From contig JAFLDV010000028.1 of NCBI GenBank assembly GCA_017302255.1, positions 1 through 59,060 of the forward strand: a stretch of DNA of 59,060 nucleotides. Reading direction: 5' to 3'. Position numbers and translations under genes: made by a program. This DNA is from Gammaproteobacteria bacterium (GTDB lineage Bacteria; Pseudomonadota; Gammaproteobacteria; Enterobacterales; Alteromonadaceae). Shown piece by piece: positions 1 through 9,425 of this stretch (the stretch's first letter is position 1; the number at the start of each line of letters is the position of its first letter). The notes beneath the pieces are model-generated. The model searched no databases. It was not told where the DNA came from and saw nothing but the letters and a program-made list of their open reading frames with translations.

Positions 1-594
1 ATCGTTCTGGAAATGCAGGAATATCTCGAAATTTTAAAGAGCCATTGATCATTCGGTCTCAGCAATGTCCGCTTTCATTGAAAAGCGCCGATTTAACCGA
101 ATCTCAGTGAATGTCCGCAATTGGCACAAAGCAGCGGTCTCAAGTAGTTTCCCACTTTGAGATTTCGACTATTAAACCACTAGCCTACGCTTAAAGTTAA
201 ATTGAGATCCAACTGGTAAGTTAGCTACAACTTTTGCTCTGATGGACCAGCAACGGCTGGTAAGAATCGTTTGCTCTCGGATGGTAAATTACATGCAATT
301 AGCCAGAAGGCATGTATGGCTTTGATATGCAGTGACCAATCAAGAAGAAATCATCATAAGAATGCAGAAAAATCAAGCTAATGGTCAATTTCAAAAAATC
401 TCATTTTTAACCATTGTGACAAGGCTGCGCCAAGCAATTTTTCGATGAGACAGCACAAAGCGGAAAACGTACGGCCACTCCTAAAATCGATGTCTCATTA
501 TATATTATTTATGCTACTGTTTTTATTATATTTATTCTTATTTTCTAGCTTATTAATTAATTTACACGATGAGAAATCAATTTATATTTTCACC

Positions 595-631
595 CTCATA
601 ACCCGAAGTTCAAATCCGGCTCCCGCAACCA
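595..631 (+). pseudogene. Broken 3' part of initiator tRNA (tRNA-fMet)
   Basis: The bases CTCATAACCCGAAG (595-608) match the CAU anticodon loop and 3' anticodon stem of tRNA-fMet. They are followed directly by TTCAAATCCGGCTCCCGC and the AACCA end (609-631), which match the T-loop and acceptor end with one difference (GGCTCCCGC for GGCCCCCGC). The eight bases that normally lie between (variable loop and 5' T-stem, GTCGTCGG in E. coli) are missing, and nothing upstream resembles the 5' half. It cannot fold as a tRNA. The 3' end of a tRNA gene is a common integrase attachment target, so this may be a decayed attachment site. Confidence 0.75.
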
Positions 632-722
632 ACTTTACCAGTTTATAACTCACTGATTTACATAGACTTCCCTTTTTAGGGATTTTCTTGTTTCTAAAAA
701 TGAAAATCTGTGACGTGGTTGT

Positions 723-738
723 GACGAAAATTTTCGTC
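723..738. repeat. 16-bp perfect palindrome
   Basis: GACGAAAATTTTCGTC is a perfect 16-bp palindrome, preceded by two TGTGACG/TTGTGAC words. It could be a binding site for a dimeric regulator. No adjacent gene on the right makes an obvious target, the nearest being the small minus-strand gene ending at 1063. Confidence 0.4.
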
Positions 739-817
739 AACTCGAAATTTTCACAATTTTTTTGTTTCTAAAAAGTCAAATTTTTGACCTTCAGACATTT
801 CTCCCCTGCACAAAAGC

Positions 818-839
818 TTGTCACAAAATTCTGTGACAA
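818..839. promoter_or_regulatory. Inverted repeat TTGTCACA-N6-TGTGACAA
   Basis: Perfect 8-bp arms are separated by six bases (AAATTC). The arms are the reverse of the CRP layout (TGTGA-N6-TCACA), so it is not a standard CRP box. Further TGTGAC words occur at about 711, 719 and 965. The role is unknown; an operator or a short hairpin are both possible. Confidence 0.35.
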
Positions 840-1062
840 TAATTGCTATTAATTGACTTTAAATGCTTTTAACTTAGCTTCTGCTTTGATTTATTTTTAT
901 CAATGAACTGAATTAGTTAGCGCTTGGGGGGATTTAAAATTCTTTACGTGTGGAATTCGATTGCTGTGACAAAAATCAAAGTGGATATTCAAAACTAGCT
1001 GAGCAGTTAACTGGTGAAAATTTTAGTTCAATTTTGCATAGAACCAAACAATCGATTTTACT

Positions 1063-1404
1063 TTAATCTTGGCTCTTCTGCGAATTCAGTAAATTATTTC
1101 TAGCCAACCCACGCCTAACTCCAAGGCACATCTTTCCGAATTGACGAATTTGTTCAAAGTTAGGGATAACTCCTTTTGCCATCGCATGTTCCCAATAGCT
1201 TATTTCGCCATCGACCAACTCTAACAATTTCTTTGGGCAGCCTTGGCAATCAGTATTTGCGCCACAGATATATGTACTTGGCTCGTACAAAGGAAACTCT
1301 GCTTTAACAGCTTCGATGATTTGGCGCATCGCAGTAGTTCTATCTGGTTTAGGAATTTTTTGCTCGGATAATTCTGCCAGATCACTCATAGGGCAATCGC
1401 TCAT
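1063..1404 (-). CDS. Small Cys-containing protein of unknown function
   Basis: About 113 residues if translation begins at the ATG at 1404; a TTG at 1413 in the same frame is also possible and neither has a strong ribosome site. The centre carries a cysteine cluster, CGANTDCQGCPKK (C-x5-C-x2-C), which could bind a metal or an iron-sulfur cluster. No membrane segment or signal peptide is seen and the product should be cytoplasmic. It lies downstream of, and on the same strand as, the NIT chemoreceptor and narX, 160 bases beyond the chemoreceptor stop, so it may belong to the same nitrate-response group. I do not recognise the family with confidence. Confidence 0.6.
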   Translation of the reverse strand: MSDCPMSDLAELSEQKIPKPDRTTAMRQIIEAVKAEFPLYEPSTYICGANTDCQGCPKKLLELVDGEISYWEHAMAKGVIPNFEQIRQFGKMCLGVRRGLARNNLLNSQKSQD

Positions 1405-1566
1405 CGAAACCAAAGTCTAATTGTCGCGCGAACAGCTTCGGTTTGAAAATCCCCAACTATGGGTAGATCCAAACCGACATTCACTCAAATAACGATAAGT
1501 TTTGTGGGCTAGAGGTTTTGGTGGCTAAAAAGACCTTTAAAATGGATCCAATAGAGTTCTCGTTAT

Positions 1567-3525
1567 TTAAAAACGAGCTCCTAAATTGAACTTAGCAACT
1601 AATCGCTGTAACTCAGCAGCTAAGCGGGCAAGTTCGGCCGCCATTTCTGCGGTTTGCGAAGCGCCAGAACTCGTTTGCATAGAAACGTCACTAATTCGTG
1701 TGATGTTGATATTAATTTGCTCGGCAACAGTACTTTGTTCCTCGGCAGCAGAGGCAATTTGAGTAGTCCGGTCATGAATAGCATGAACACCGTCAACAAT
1801 AGCTGTCAACAACAAAGCCATTTGTCCCATTTGCTCATTGCCGGAGTTCGCTTTTTCGACGCTAATATTCATCGAATTCACCGATTGCTTTGCGGTATTT
1901 TGGAGATTATCGATCATCCGCCGGATATCGATGGTCGATTGTTGTGTTCTCTGTGCTAAATGACGAACTTCATCCGCTACAACAGCAAATCCTCGACCCT
2001 GCTCTCCTGCTCTTGCTGCTTCAATTGCGGCGTTGAGTGCTAGTAAGTTGGTTTGTTCAGCAACACCTTTAATTACATCGAGCACACTATTTATTTCTTG
2101 AGTGTGCTGATAAAGCGTATCCAGTTGCTCGCCAGTAGTTTGCACTTGCTGTGTTAGATCGGCAATCAACCCCCTAGTTAACTCCAACTGCCGCTGCCCT
2201 GCCGCGGTGCGTTCTTGGATATGGTCAGCTTGCTCTGCGGCTTGAGCTGTACTCATCGCAACGTCGGCGACCGTGGCCGACATTTCATGCATTGCGGTTG
2301 CCGCTTGTTCGGTATCAGATTGTTGCTGACTCACGCCTTGTTTGGTCAATTCAGTTATAGCAGAGGCTTCTTCAGCTGCTGCCGCAACCTGATCAGTTGC
2401 AGAACGAATCTCAAGGAGAACATTATTTAGTTCACCGGTAACTTGATTTAGTCCTGTGGAAAGATGACCAAATTCATCCCTTGTATGAACGTTGCTGCGA
2501 TGGGTCAAATCATGCAGCATCAAATAAGACATCAGGCCATCAATTTCACGAAGAGAATTTCGGATAGCTCTCGAAATGTACACACTTACCCAAAGCACCA
2601 AAGTAATCAAAACTACGAGGACAACACTTATCAACCACATTAGTCGAGTGGAGTCATTCACCATAGTTTCCGAATCATTATTTAAGACTTCTAAAATGTT
2701 ATTTTGGGCATCTCTTAAGCTTGAAATTCGTTTAGTCGCAACTTGAAACCATTGCTGAGGCAGGCCATTAAGTGTCTCGCTAACCTTTGTTTTTTGGATA
2801 GTCTCAATTTGTTGAGAATACCCATTTACATCAATTTCCGAAATTTCTATACGAATATTCTGGGCTTTTAACCATGAAGATTCAGTAACTTCGGTTTTGA
2901 AAATTTGTTGTGCCCCTGAGTTTGCTTGCCAACGGCGCAGTAATTCATCAGACAACTTTTGCTCGGTGAGCAACAAACTTACAATCGCCCTCTCACGGCC
3001 CGCACGCTCTATCCAATTCATTAGCGAGACCAAATTGCTTAAGCCCTGACGTTCATTTAAATCTGAGACTTTATTAACATCCGATTGCAGAGCAGAAATT
3101 AACGTATTAATTTGGTCAGTATAAATTTTGGTGATTTCTGGTAATGTCAAATCAAAGCTATCAATCTTAGGTCGTATATTTTCAATCTCAGCCCAGCTAT
3201 TTGCGTGTTCTGCGACAAGAGCTTTACTTAATTTTTGTCTTGCATCGTCAAGATTACGCCGGGCAAGCTGCATTTCCTCACTAAATTGCGTTCCACGACT
3301 TATCAAAAAGACACCACTTGTACCTCTCTCGGCTTGTATCGCACTGATGTAATTTGACAGTTGTGTCGAATCAATCACTATTTTCTTTACATATTGTGCT
3401 GTTCGAGCTTGTTCAAACAGATCTAGAAGTTGCTGACCTGCTAGTAAAGCAATCAACACCATCGGTAAAAACAATAAAATTGCTAACTTTTTTCCGATCG
3501 AAAAATGTTTTATGAATGTCAACAT
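1567..3525 (-). CDS. Methyl-accepting chemotaxis protein with nitrate/nitrite-sensing NIT domain
   Basis: A 652-residue chemoreceptor. An N-terminal membrane segment (about 14-34) is followed by a periplasmic helical domain with the NIT-family signature around IQAERGTSGVFLIS, a second membrane segment (about 296-318), a HAMP linker and a cytoplasmic signalling domain whose hairpin tip, EQTNLLALNAAIEAARAGE, is intact. NIT domains are known from NasR-type regulators and bind nitrate or nitrite. The ATG at 3525 is preferred over an in-frame GTG at 3531 because AAGGAG lies six bases before it. The gene starts 19 bases after narX and is probably cotranscribed, so nitrate taxis and nitrate-responsive transcription would be linked. 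Ligand identity is inferred from the domain and neighbours. Confidence 0.9.
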   Translation of the reverse strand: MLTFIKHFSIGKKLAILLFLPMVLIALLAGQQLLDLFEQARTAQYVKKIVIDSTQLSNYISAIQAERGTSGVFLISRGTQFSEEMQLARRNLDDARQKLSKALVAEHANSWAEIENIRPKIDSFDLTLPEITKIYTDQINTLISALQSDVNKVSDLNERQGLSNLVSLMNWIERAGRERAIVSLLLTEQKLSDELLRRWQANSGAQQIFKTEVTESSWLKAQNIRIEISEIDVNGYSQQIETIQKTKVSETLNGLPQQWFQVATKRISSLRDAQNNILEVLNNDSETMVNDSTRLMWLISVVLVVLITLVLWVSVYISRAIRNSLREIDGLMSYLMLHDLTHRSNVHTRDEFGHLSTGLNQVTGELNNVLLEIRSATDQVAAAAEEASAITELTKQGVSQQQSDTEQAATAMHEMSATVADVAMSTAQAAEQADHIQERTAAGQRQLELTRGLIADLTQQVQTTGEQLDTLYQHTQEINSVLDVIKGVAEQTNLLALNAAIEAARAGEQGRGFAVVADEVRHLAQRTQQSTIDIRRMIDNLQNTAKQSVNSMNISVEKANSGNEQMGQMALLLTAIVDGVHAIHDRTTQIASAAEEQSTVAEQININITRISDVSMQTSSGASQTAEMAAELARLAAELQRLVAKFNLGARF

Positions 3526-3544
3526 AACCACTCCTTGCGTGTGT

Positions 3545-5347
3545 TTAAACGCCGGTATTGGATTGATTCCTCAAATAATCCGGTGTAAATCTAAAATAGA
3601 CACCGGTTCCGCCTTGCATACGTCTTGCTATGTTCAACACTCCAAACAGCTGACGACTCCGTTCTTGCATGATTGCAAGTCCGTAGTGATTTAGTTTTTC
3701 CGCACTTTCGGGAATGCCTACTCCGTTATCTTCCACCGCTAACTCAATACTTTGATCAATATTTTGAACTAAACGAATGATGACTTCCGTACCTTTACTA
3801 TGGTGAACCGCGTTTTGACTTGCCTCACGGATAATTTGCAGTAGATGAATTTCTTCATGTGGAGAAAGAGGCACGTTAATTAGTTGATAATCGACTCTAA
3901 ATTGTAATCCGGACTGTGAAGTGAGCGCTTGAATCGCCTGATCAATCGCCTGTGCGAGCCCCCCTCCTTCTACTTTTAAGCGGAAGGTAGTTAACAGCTC
4001 GCGTAACTGACGATAAGCGTTATCTAACCCCTGCTTCAACTCTGCCGTAATGTCCAACATCATGGCATCGTCATGTTTTGGAATAGCCTTGTTTAACCGG
4101 CTGACTTGAATTTTTAAATACGACAGCGCCTGCGCTAGAGAATCATGCAATTCTCGCGCAATCACTGTTCGTTCCTGCATCAGCGCAATCCGTCGAGTTT
4201 GTTCATGTTCACTCTTTAATCCCATAGCGATTGCGATATGATCCGCAACTGTGCTCAGCAACTGCTGTTGCCAATCAAGCAGCACAGTCGATGTACCAGT
4301 TCTTACAACCAATACTCCATAATAATGATTATCTCGCTGCACCGCATATCTGTAAACATAGCCATCCTCACCGCACTCGCCTTGCTCGTTTGCAGTTACA
4401 CAATCGTGACAACTTGATTTTTCACAGGGTTCTTGTTGATCGCTAGGTAGGATTTGTAAGTACGGTCTATTGCCATTCTCAGTAATTAAACACAATTCAA
4501 TGTCGTCAATAGTGACCACACGTTGCAAGTTTTCTACTATGTCATCGAGCTTAGATTTATCAACCGTTTCAATAGTGAGATTTCGAACCATATCGTAGAG
4601 AAACTGCAATTTAATATTGGTGTTTTGCAGCGCAGCGGTTTGCGAGTCAACTCGTTTTTGTAAATTGCCATACATTGAGGCTATGGCATCGGACATTTTA
4701 TTTAGAGTAGTCGCAAGAACCCCTAATTCATCTGGCTGTTGCTGGACCAACCTCGTGGTAAAGTCACCCTGACCAATGCGATGCGCTGCACGAGTCAATT
4801 CACTTAGAGGTTGTTCAACACGATTTCGCAACCAGTGCAAAACAATTGCGGCAAGTAGAACTGTGGTAAACAATGCTATCACTTGCACAGCTCGTAATAA
4901 TCGCACTTTATACTCAGCATCACGTTGAATTTGATTAACTAAATCATCGAGTAAATCAACTTGACTAGTCGCTAACGCGAATCTCTGATCAACATCGACT
5001 TTTAATATTTTCTGATCAATTATCTCCCATGCAGCTTTGCCTTGTTCAAAAGTGTCGCTCATATGATTTTGTTTGGAATTAAGTCTTTTAAATACAGGAT
5101 GTCGCCAGGTTTCAAATATTTTTTGTTTTGCTCGATTAAAGGCTGGATCTGCGGGTGTTGCCGATAACATCACAACTTTATACGTTTGCATACGCAGCGA
5201 ACCCGCGATATTAATCGCCAATGCATCGCTATCAGCACGTTCTGATATCCAATAAGAGATAATCATAGTGCCGAGCGCAAGAGCAACAATTAATGCTAGT
5301 GCGACTCCGATCCGAGTCACAATTGAAAATTTCATCTTATTGTTCAT
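3545..5347 (-). CDS. narX: Nitrate/nitrite sensor histidine kinase NarX
   Basis: A 600-residue membrane sensor kinase, close in length and layout to E. coli NarX (598). Membrane segment about 12-32, periplasmic P-box with AINIAGSLRMQTYKV (44-58) which binds nitrate/nitrite, a second membrane segment about 152-172, HAMP, and a central module with a cysteine cluster (C308, C313, C316, C325). The HisKA_3 phosphoacceptor is H401 in ARELHDSLAQ, followed by an HPK7-type ATPase domain with N-box EASQNAVHHS and DNGVGI. Its partner should be the NarL regulator at 56072-56725, about 51 kb away on the same strand, an unusual separation. It is divergent from narG across a 334-base control region and is followed by the NIT chemoreceptor. 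Confidence 0.95.
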   Translation of the reverse strand: MNNKMKFSIVTRIGVALALIVALALGTMIISYWISERADSDALAINIAGSLRMQTYKVVMLSATPADPAFNRAKQKIFETWRHPVFKRLNSKQNHMSDTFEQGKAAWEIIDQKILKVDVDQRFALATSQVDLLDDLVNQIQRDAEYKVRLLRAVQVIALFTTVLLAAIVLHWLRNRVEQPLSELTRAAHRIGQGDFTTRLVQQQPDELGVLATTLNKMSDAIASMYGNLQKRVDSQTAALQNTNIKLQFLYDMVRNLTIETVDKSKLDDIVENLQRVVTIDDIELCLITENGNRPYLQILPSDQQEPCEKSSCHDCVTANEQGECGEDGYVYRYAVQRDNHYYGVLVVRTGTSTVLLDWQQQLLSTVADHIAIAMGLKSEHEQTRRIALMQERTVIARELHDSLAQALSYLKIQVSRLNKAIPKHDDAMMLDITAELKQGLDNAYRQLRELLTTFRLKVEGGGLAQAIDQAIQALTSQSGLQFRVDYQLINVPLSPHEEIHLLQIIREASQNAVHHSKGTEVIIRLVQNIDQSIELAVEDNGVGIPESAEKLNHYGLAIMQERSRQLFGVLNIARRMQGGTGVYFRFTPDYLRNQSNTGV

Positions 5348-5518
5348 TGTTTATCCAAAACTGATACAAGCCTAACTCGTTTTCAACGTATTCGCTTGCT
5401 TTAAAGTCTGAACACAGGGGCTACCCCCTTTGCTCCCAACATCAGGAATTAAGTTGCTCAATCCAACATTATGAGCAAACCATCTCTTAATTATCAACGA
5501 TTTACAGGATTTTACATC

Positions 5519-5534
5519 TACCTATTTGGTGGTA
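5519..5534 (+). promoter_or_regulatory. NarL/NarP-type 7-2-7 site upstream of narG
   Basis: TACCTATTTGGTGGTA has heptamers in the inverted 7-2-7 layout (consensus TACYYMT with spacer 2), with matching TACC and GGTA ends. It lies about 95 bases before the proposed narG start of transcription (about 5622), close to the position of the high-affinity NarL site at E. coli narG. It sits in the shared region between narX and narG, so it could serve both directions. Confidence 0.6.
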
Positions 5535-5573
5535 GAAAATCAAGGTTGTACCGAAATGCCCCACGTAGCAAGC

Positions 5574-5615
5574 TTATCCTAGATCAATCATTATTCCTCT
5601 CGGCAATCTTATATT
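5574..5615 (+). promoter_or_regulatory. Probable narG promoter: FNR half-site and -10 element
   Basis: TTATCCTAGATCAA (5574-5587) has one perfect FNR half (ATCAA) and one poor half. A -10-like TATATT lies at 5610-5615. If transcription begins near 5622 the site is centred at -41.5, the class II FNR position. The rest of the 5348-5681 intergenic region shows no gene. Confidence 0.4.
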
Positions 5616-5681
5616 GCAGGCAAGTTCAGCACCGATGGACGTTAAATAGTTAGGCGTACCATCGCCAGCAGGAGTAAAACA

Positions 5682-8600
5682 ATGAGTCACTTGCTCGACA
5701 AATTGCGTTTTTTTAAAACACGCAAAACCCCATTCGCCGAGGGTCATGGCGTCACTACAAATGCAGATAGAACCTGGGAACAGGGTTATCGTCAACGTTG
5801 GCAGCACGACAAAATCGTACGTTCAACTCATGGCGTAAACTGCACTGGCTCTTGTAGCTGGAAGATTTATGTCAAAGATGGGTTAGTTACTTGGGAAACC
5901 CAACAAACCGACTATCCACGCACCAGACCTGACTTACCGAATCATGAACCACGCGGCTGTCCTCGTGGCGCAAGCTATTCATGGTATATCTACAGCGCAA
6001 ACCGCTTAAAATACCCGAAAATTCGTCAGCATCTGATGAAATTATGGCGAGAAGCTCGTGCAGTTCATAAAGATCCAGTTCTTGCTTGGCAATCAATCAT
6101 CCAAGATCCAGTGAAAGCGAAAAGCTACAAAGAACGTCGCGGTTTAGGCGGATTCATTCGCGCAAGCTGGGACGAAGTCAATGAACTAATCGCAGCTGCA
6201 AATATCTACACAGCGAAAACCTACGGTCCAGATCGCATCAATGGATTCTCGCCAATCCCTGCAATGTCGATGGTCTCGTACGCAGCTGGTTCACGTTACC
6301 TGTCATTAATTGGTGGTAACTGTTTAAGTTTCTACGATTGGTATTGCGATTTACCGCCATCTTCACCACAAGTTTGGGGTGAACAAACCGACGTTCCAGA
6401 ATCTGCAGACTGGTACAACTCCAATTACATCATCGTTTGGGGTTCGAATGTTCCGCAGACCCGCACGCCTGATGCGCATTTCTTATCCGAGGTTCGTTAC
6501 AAAGGCACTAAAACTTGCGTAATAACTTCCGATTACTCAGAAGCTTCAAAATTTGGTGACACTTGGCTTGCACCAAAACAAGGGACAGATGCAGCATTAG
6601 CAATGGCCTTTGGCCATGTAATTTTGCGCGAATTCCACGTAGAAAATCCAAGCACTTATTTCACTGACTATGTACGTCGCTATACTGACATGCCAATGCT
6701 GGTGATGTTGGAAGAACAAGACGGAAAACTGACTCAAGGACGCTTCTTAAGAGCTGCCGATTTAGTTGATAACCTCGGTGAAGCCAATAATCCAGATTGG
6801 AAAACAATTGGCGTTAAACAAAACGGTGAACTGACAAGCCCAAATGGCTCGATCGGTTATCGTTGGGGTAAAAAGGCGGAAGAGCCTGGTAAGTGGAATT
6901 TAGAGCAAAAAGATAAAGATGGCGAAGTCGAACTGTTATTGTCCTTGGTTAAAAACCACGACGAAATTGCCGAAGTCGCATTCCCATATTTTGGCGGTGC
7001 ACCGCACGAATACAAATACTTTCAGCACACAGAACATGAAGAAGTGCAGGTTCGTCAGATCCCTGCTCGCCGCGTTCGTCTAGCGAATGGTACAGAAGCG
7101 CTAGTTGCAACTGTGTTCGATTTAACACTGGCTCATTATGGTGTGGACAATGGCCTCAATGATCCGAGCAGAGCAAAATCATTCGATGACAATGTGCCTT
7201 ATACACCAAAATGGCAACAAGCGATTACTGGTGTTGAACCTGAAGCAGTGATCCGAGTTGCTCGTGAATTCGCCAGAAATGCCGATAAAACTCGCGGTCG
7301 CTCAATGGTCATAGTTGGTGCTGCACTTAACCATTGGTACCACATGGATATGAACTACCGTGGCCTTATCAACATGTTGATGATGTGCGGCTGTATCGGC
7401 CAAAGTGGCGGTGGTTGGGCGCATTACGTTGGACAAGAAAAGTTGCGGCCTCAAACTGGTTGGGCTCCGCTGGCTTTCGCACTTGATTGGCAACGTCCGC
7501 CACGTCATATGAATGGTACTTCATTTTTCTACAACCACTCTAGCCAATGGCGTTATGAAAAACTGGACATGTCTGAGGTAATTTCGCCCTTAGCTAACAA
7601 GGAAAAATGGACGGGTTCTATCATCGACTTTAACAGTCGCGCTGAACGGATGGGCTGGTTGCCTTCCGCGCCGCAACTCGGCACTAACCCACTGCGTGTT
7701 GCGGCGAAGGCAAAAGCCGCAGGCATGGACGTTAAAGATTATGTGGTTGATCAATTAAAAACCGGCGCAATTAAGTTCGCCTGCGTCGAACCAGAGAATC
7801 CAGTTAACTTCCCGAAAAACATGTTTATTTGGCGCTCAAACTTACTGGGTTCAAGCGGTAAAGGCCATGAGTACATGCTCAAACATTTACTCGGCACAAA
7901 ACACGGTTTGATGGGTAAAGATTTAGGTGAATCTGGCGGTAAAAAACCAGAAGACGTCGCATGGGTAGATCAAGGAGCCGAAGGCAAAGTTGACTTATGG
8001 GTCACTCTGGATTTCCGCATGTCAACCACCTGCTTATATTCTGACATCGTACTGCCAACTGCGACTTGGTACGAAAAAGACGATATGAATACTTCGGACA
8101 TGCATCCATTTATTCATCCATTGTCAGCGGCAATTGACCCTGTCTGGGAAGCCAAAAGTGACTGGGAGATCTTTAAAGGTATTGCTAAAGAATTCTCAAA
8201 ATTATGTCCAAACCACCTAGGGGTTGAAACGGATGTAGTCACTATTCCAATGCATCATGATACTCCAGCAGAACTTGCACAGCCATATGGCGTTAAAGCA
8301 TGGTGGAAAGGTGAATGTGAACCAGTCCCTGGTGTGACTATGCCTCACATCAATGTGGTTGAACGTGATTATCCTAATACTTATCAGCGCTTTACCTCAC
8401 TTGGGCCTCTACTTGAGAAAATCGGTAACGGCGGCAAAGGCATAGGCTGGGACACTAAAGAAGAAGTTAAATTCCTCAAACAGCTAAACCGCACACACGT
8501 CAAGGACGGTGTGAATCAGGGAATGGCTCGGATCGAAAGTGCCATTGATGCTTGCGAAGTTATTTTGTCACTTGCCCCGGAGACCAACGGCCACGTTGCA

Positions 8601-9410
8601 GTAAAAGCTTGGGATGCCTTGTCGAAAATTACTGGACGAGACCATACCCATCTGGCGACTAATAAAGAAGAAGAGAAAATTCGCTGGCGCGATATTGTTG
8701 CTCAGCCGCGGAAAATTATCTCTTCGCCAACTTGGTCAGGTTTAGAAGATGAGCACGTGTCCTATAACGCAGGCTATACCAACGTTCATGAGCTGATCCC
8801 TTGGCGCACAATTACCGGTCGGCAACAATTCTACCAAGACCATGAATGGATGCGCGATTTCGGTGAACAACAATGTTCTTACAAGCCGCCAATTAACTTA
8901 AAAACAGTACAACCAGTGCTGCAGAAAAAGCCAAATGGTAACAAGGAAATTGTCCTCAACTGGATCACACCGCACCAAAAATGGGGTATCCACAGTACAT
9001 ATACCGACAACCTTTTGATGCTGACACTCTCTCGTGGTGGTCCAATCGTCTGGATCAGCGAGTTGGATGCAAAAGCTGCGGGCATCGAAGATAACGATTG
9101 GATAGAAATCTTTAACGTCAATGGCGCAATTGCAGCACGGGCTGTAGTTTCTCAAAGGGTGCCTGAAGGCATGAGCATGATGTATCACGCTCAAGAACGG
9201 ATCGTTAACGTACCGGGCGCTGAAACAACTGGTACTCGTGGCGGCATTCATAACTCGGTCACTCGAGCTGTGATGAAACCGACGCATATGATCGGTGGTT
9301 ACGCTCAGCAATCCTATGGCTTTAACTACTACGGTACTGTTGGCTGTAACCGTGACGAGTTTGTCATTGTCCGTAAGATGGCCAAAGTCGACTGGTTAGA
9401 TACAAAATAA
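5682..9410 (+). CDS. narG: Respiratory nitrate reductase alpha subunit NarG
   Basis: The 1242-residue catalytic subunit (E. coli 1247) reduces nitrate to nitrite at a bis-MGD molybdenum centre on the cytoplasmic face. Residues H50, C54, C58 and C93 are the ligands of the FS0 [4Fe-4S] cluster at exactly the E. coli positions, and D223 in the SFYDWYCDLPP segment matches the aspartate ligand of molybdenum. There is no twin-arginine export motif of the periplasmic kind, fitting a cytoplasm-facing enzyme. AGGAG precedes the ATG by seven bases. It is first in narGHJI, 15 bases before narH, and is probably activated by FNR and NarL from the upstream sites. Confidence 0.98.
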   Translation: MSHLLDKLRFFKTRKTPFAEGHGVTTNADRTWEQGYRQRWQHDKIVRSTHGVNCTGSCSWKIYVKDGLVTWETQQTDYPRTRPDLPNHEPRGCPRGASYSWYIYSANRLKYPKIRQHLMKLWREARAVHKDPVLAWQSIIQDPVKAKSYKERRGLGGFIRASWDEVNELIAAANIYTAKTYGPDRINGFSPIPAMSMVSYAAGSRYLSLIGGNCLSFYDWYCDLPPSSPQVWGEQTDVPESADWYNSNYIIVWGSNVPQTRTPDAHFLSEVRYKGTKTCVITSDYSEASKFGDTWLAPKQGTDAALAMAFGHVILREFHVENPSTYFTDYVRRYTDMPMLVMLEEQDGKLTQGRFLRAADLVDNLGEANNPDWKTIGVKQNGELTSPNGSIGYRWGKKAEEPGKWNLEQKDKDGEVELLLSLVKNHDEIAEVAFPYFGGAPHEYKYFQHTEHEEVQVRQIPARRVRLANGTEALVATVFDLTLAHYGVDNGLNDPSRAKSFDDNVPYTPKWQQAITGVEPEAVIRVAREFARNADKTRGRSMVIVGAALNHWYHMDMNYRGLINMLMMCGCIGQSGGGWAHYVGQEKLRPQTGWAPLAFALDWQRPPRHMNGTSFFYNHSSQWRYEKLDMSEVISPLANKEKWTGSIIDFNSRAERMGWLPSAPQLGTNPLRVAAKAKAAGMDVKDYVVDQLKTGAIKFACVEPENPVNFPKNMFIWRSNLLGSSGKGHEYMLKHLLGTKHGLMGKDLGESGGKKPEDVAWVDQGAEGKVDLWVTLDFRMSTTCLYSDIVLPTATWYEKDDMNTSDMHPFIHPLSAAIDPVWEAKSDWEIFKGIAKEFSKLCPNHLGVETDVVTIPMHHDTPAELAQPYGVKAWWKGECEPVPGVTMPHINVVERDYPNTYQRFTSLGPLLEKIGNGGKGIGWDTKEEVKFLKQLNRTHVKDGVNQGMARIESAIDACEVILSLAPETNGHVAVKAWDALSKITGRDHTHLATNKEEEKIRWRDIVAQPRKIISSPTWSGLEDEHVSYNAGYTNVHELIPWRTITGRQQFYQDHEWMRDFGEQQCSYKPPINLKTVQPVLQKKPNGNKEIVLNWITPHQKWGIHSTYTDNLLMLTLSRGGPIVWISELDAKAAGIEDNDWIEIFNVNGAIAARAVVSQRVPEGMSMMYHAQERIVNVPGAETTGTRGGIHNSVTRAVMKPTHMIGGYAQQSYGFNYYGTVGCNRDEFVIVRKMAKVDWLDTK

Positions 9411-9425
9411 GTTGGAGTATGTGAA

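Larger units (their letters stand above)
1..1062. other. Gene-poor stretch at the left edge
   Basis: No convincing gene is seen here. An open frame of 67 codons at 445-648 has no good ribosome site and runs through a tRNA remnant, so it is not called. The stretch is AT-rich and holds the tRNA-fMet remnant (595-631), a 16-bp palindrome (723-738), an inverted repeat with TGTGACA arms (818-839) and a near direct repeat near the edge (TCTCAGCAATGTCCGC at 57-72 and TCTCAGTGAATGTCCGC at 102-118). The combination suggests an old insertion or junction region. Confidence 0.5.

Noticed and set aside
445-648. 67-codon open frame, very hydrophobic in the middle
   Set aside because: No good ribosome site, AT-rich sequence and overlap with the tRNA remnant make it a chance frame.
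818-839. CRP site
   Set aside because: The arms are in the opposite order from TGTGA-N6-TCACA.
8879-9311. Long open frames on the minus strand inside narG and narH
   Set aside because: They are shadows of strongly supported coding sequence and have no recognisable domains.
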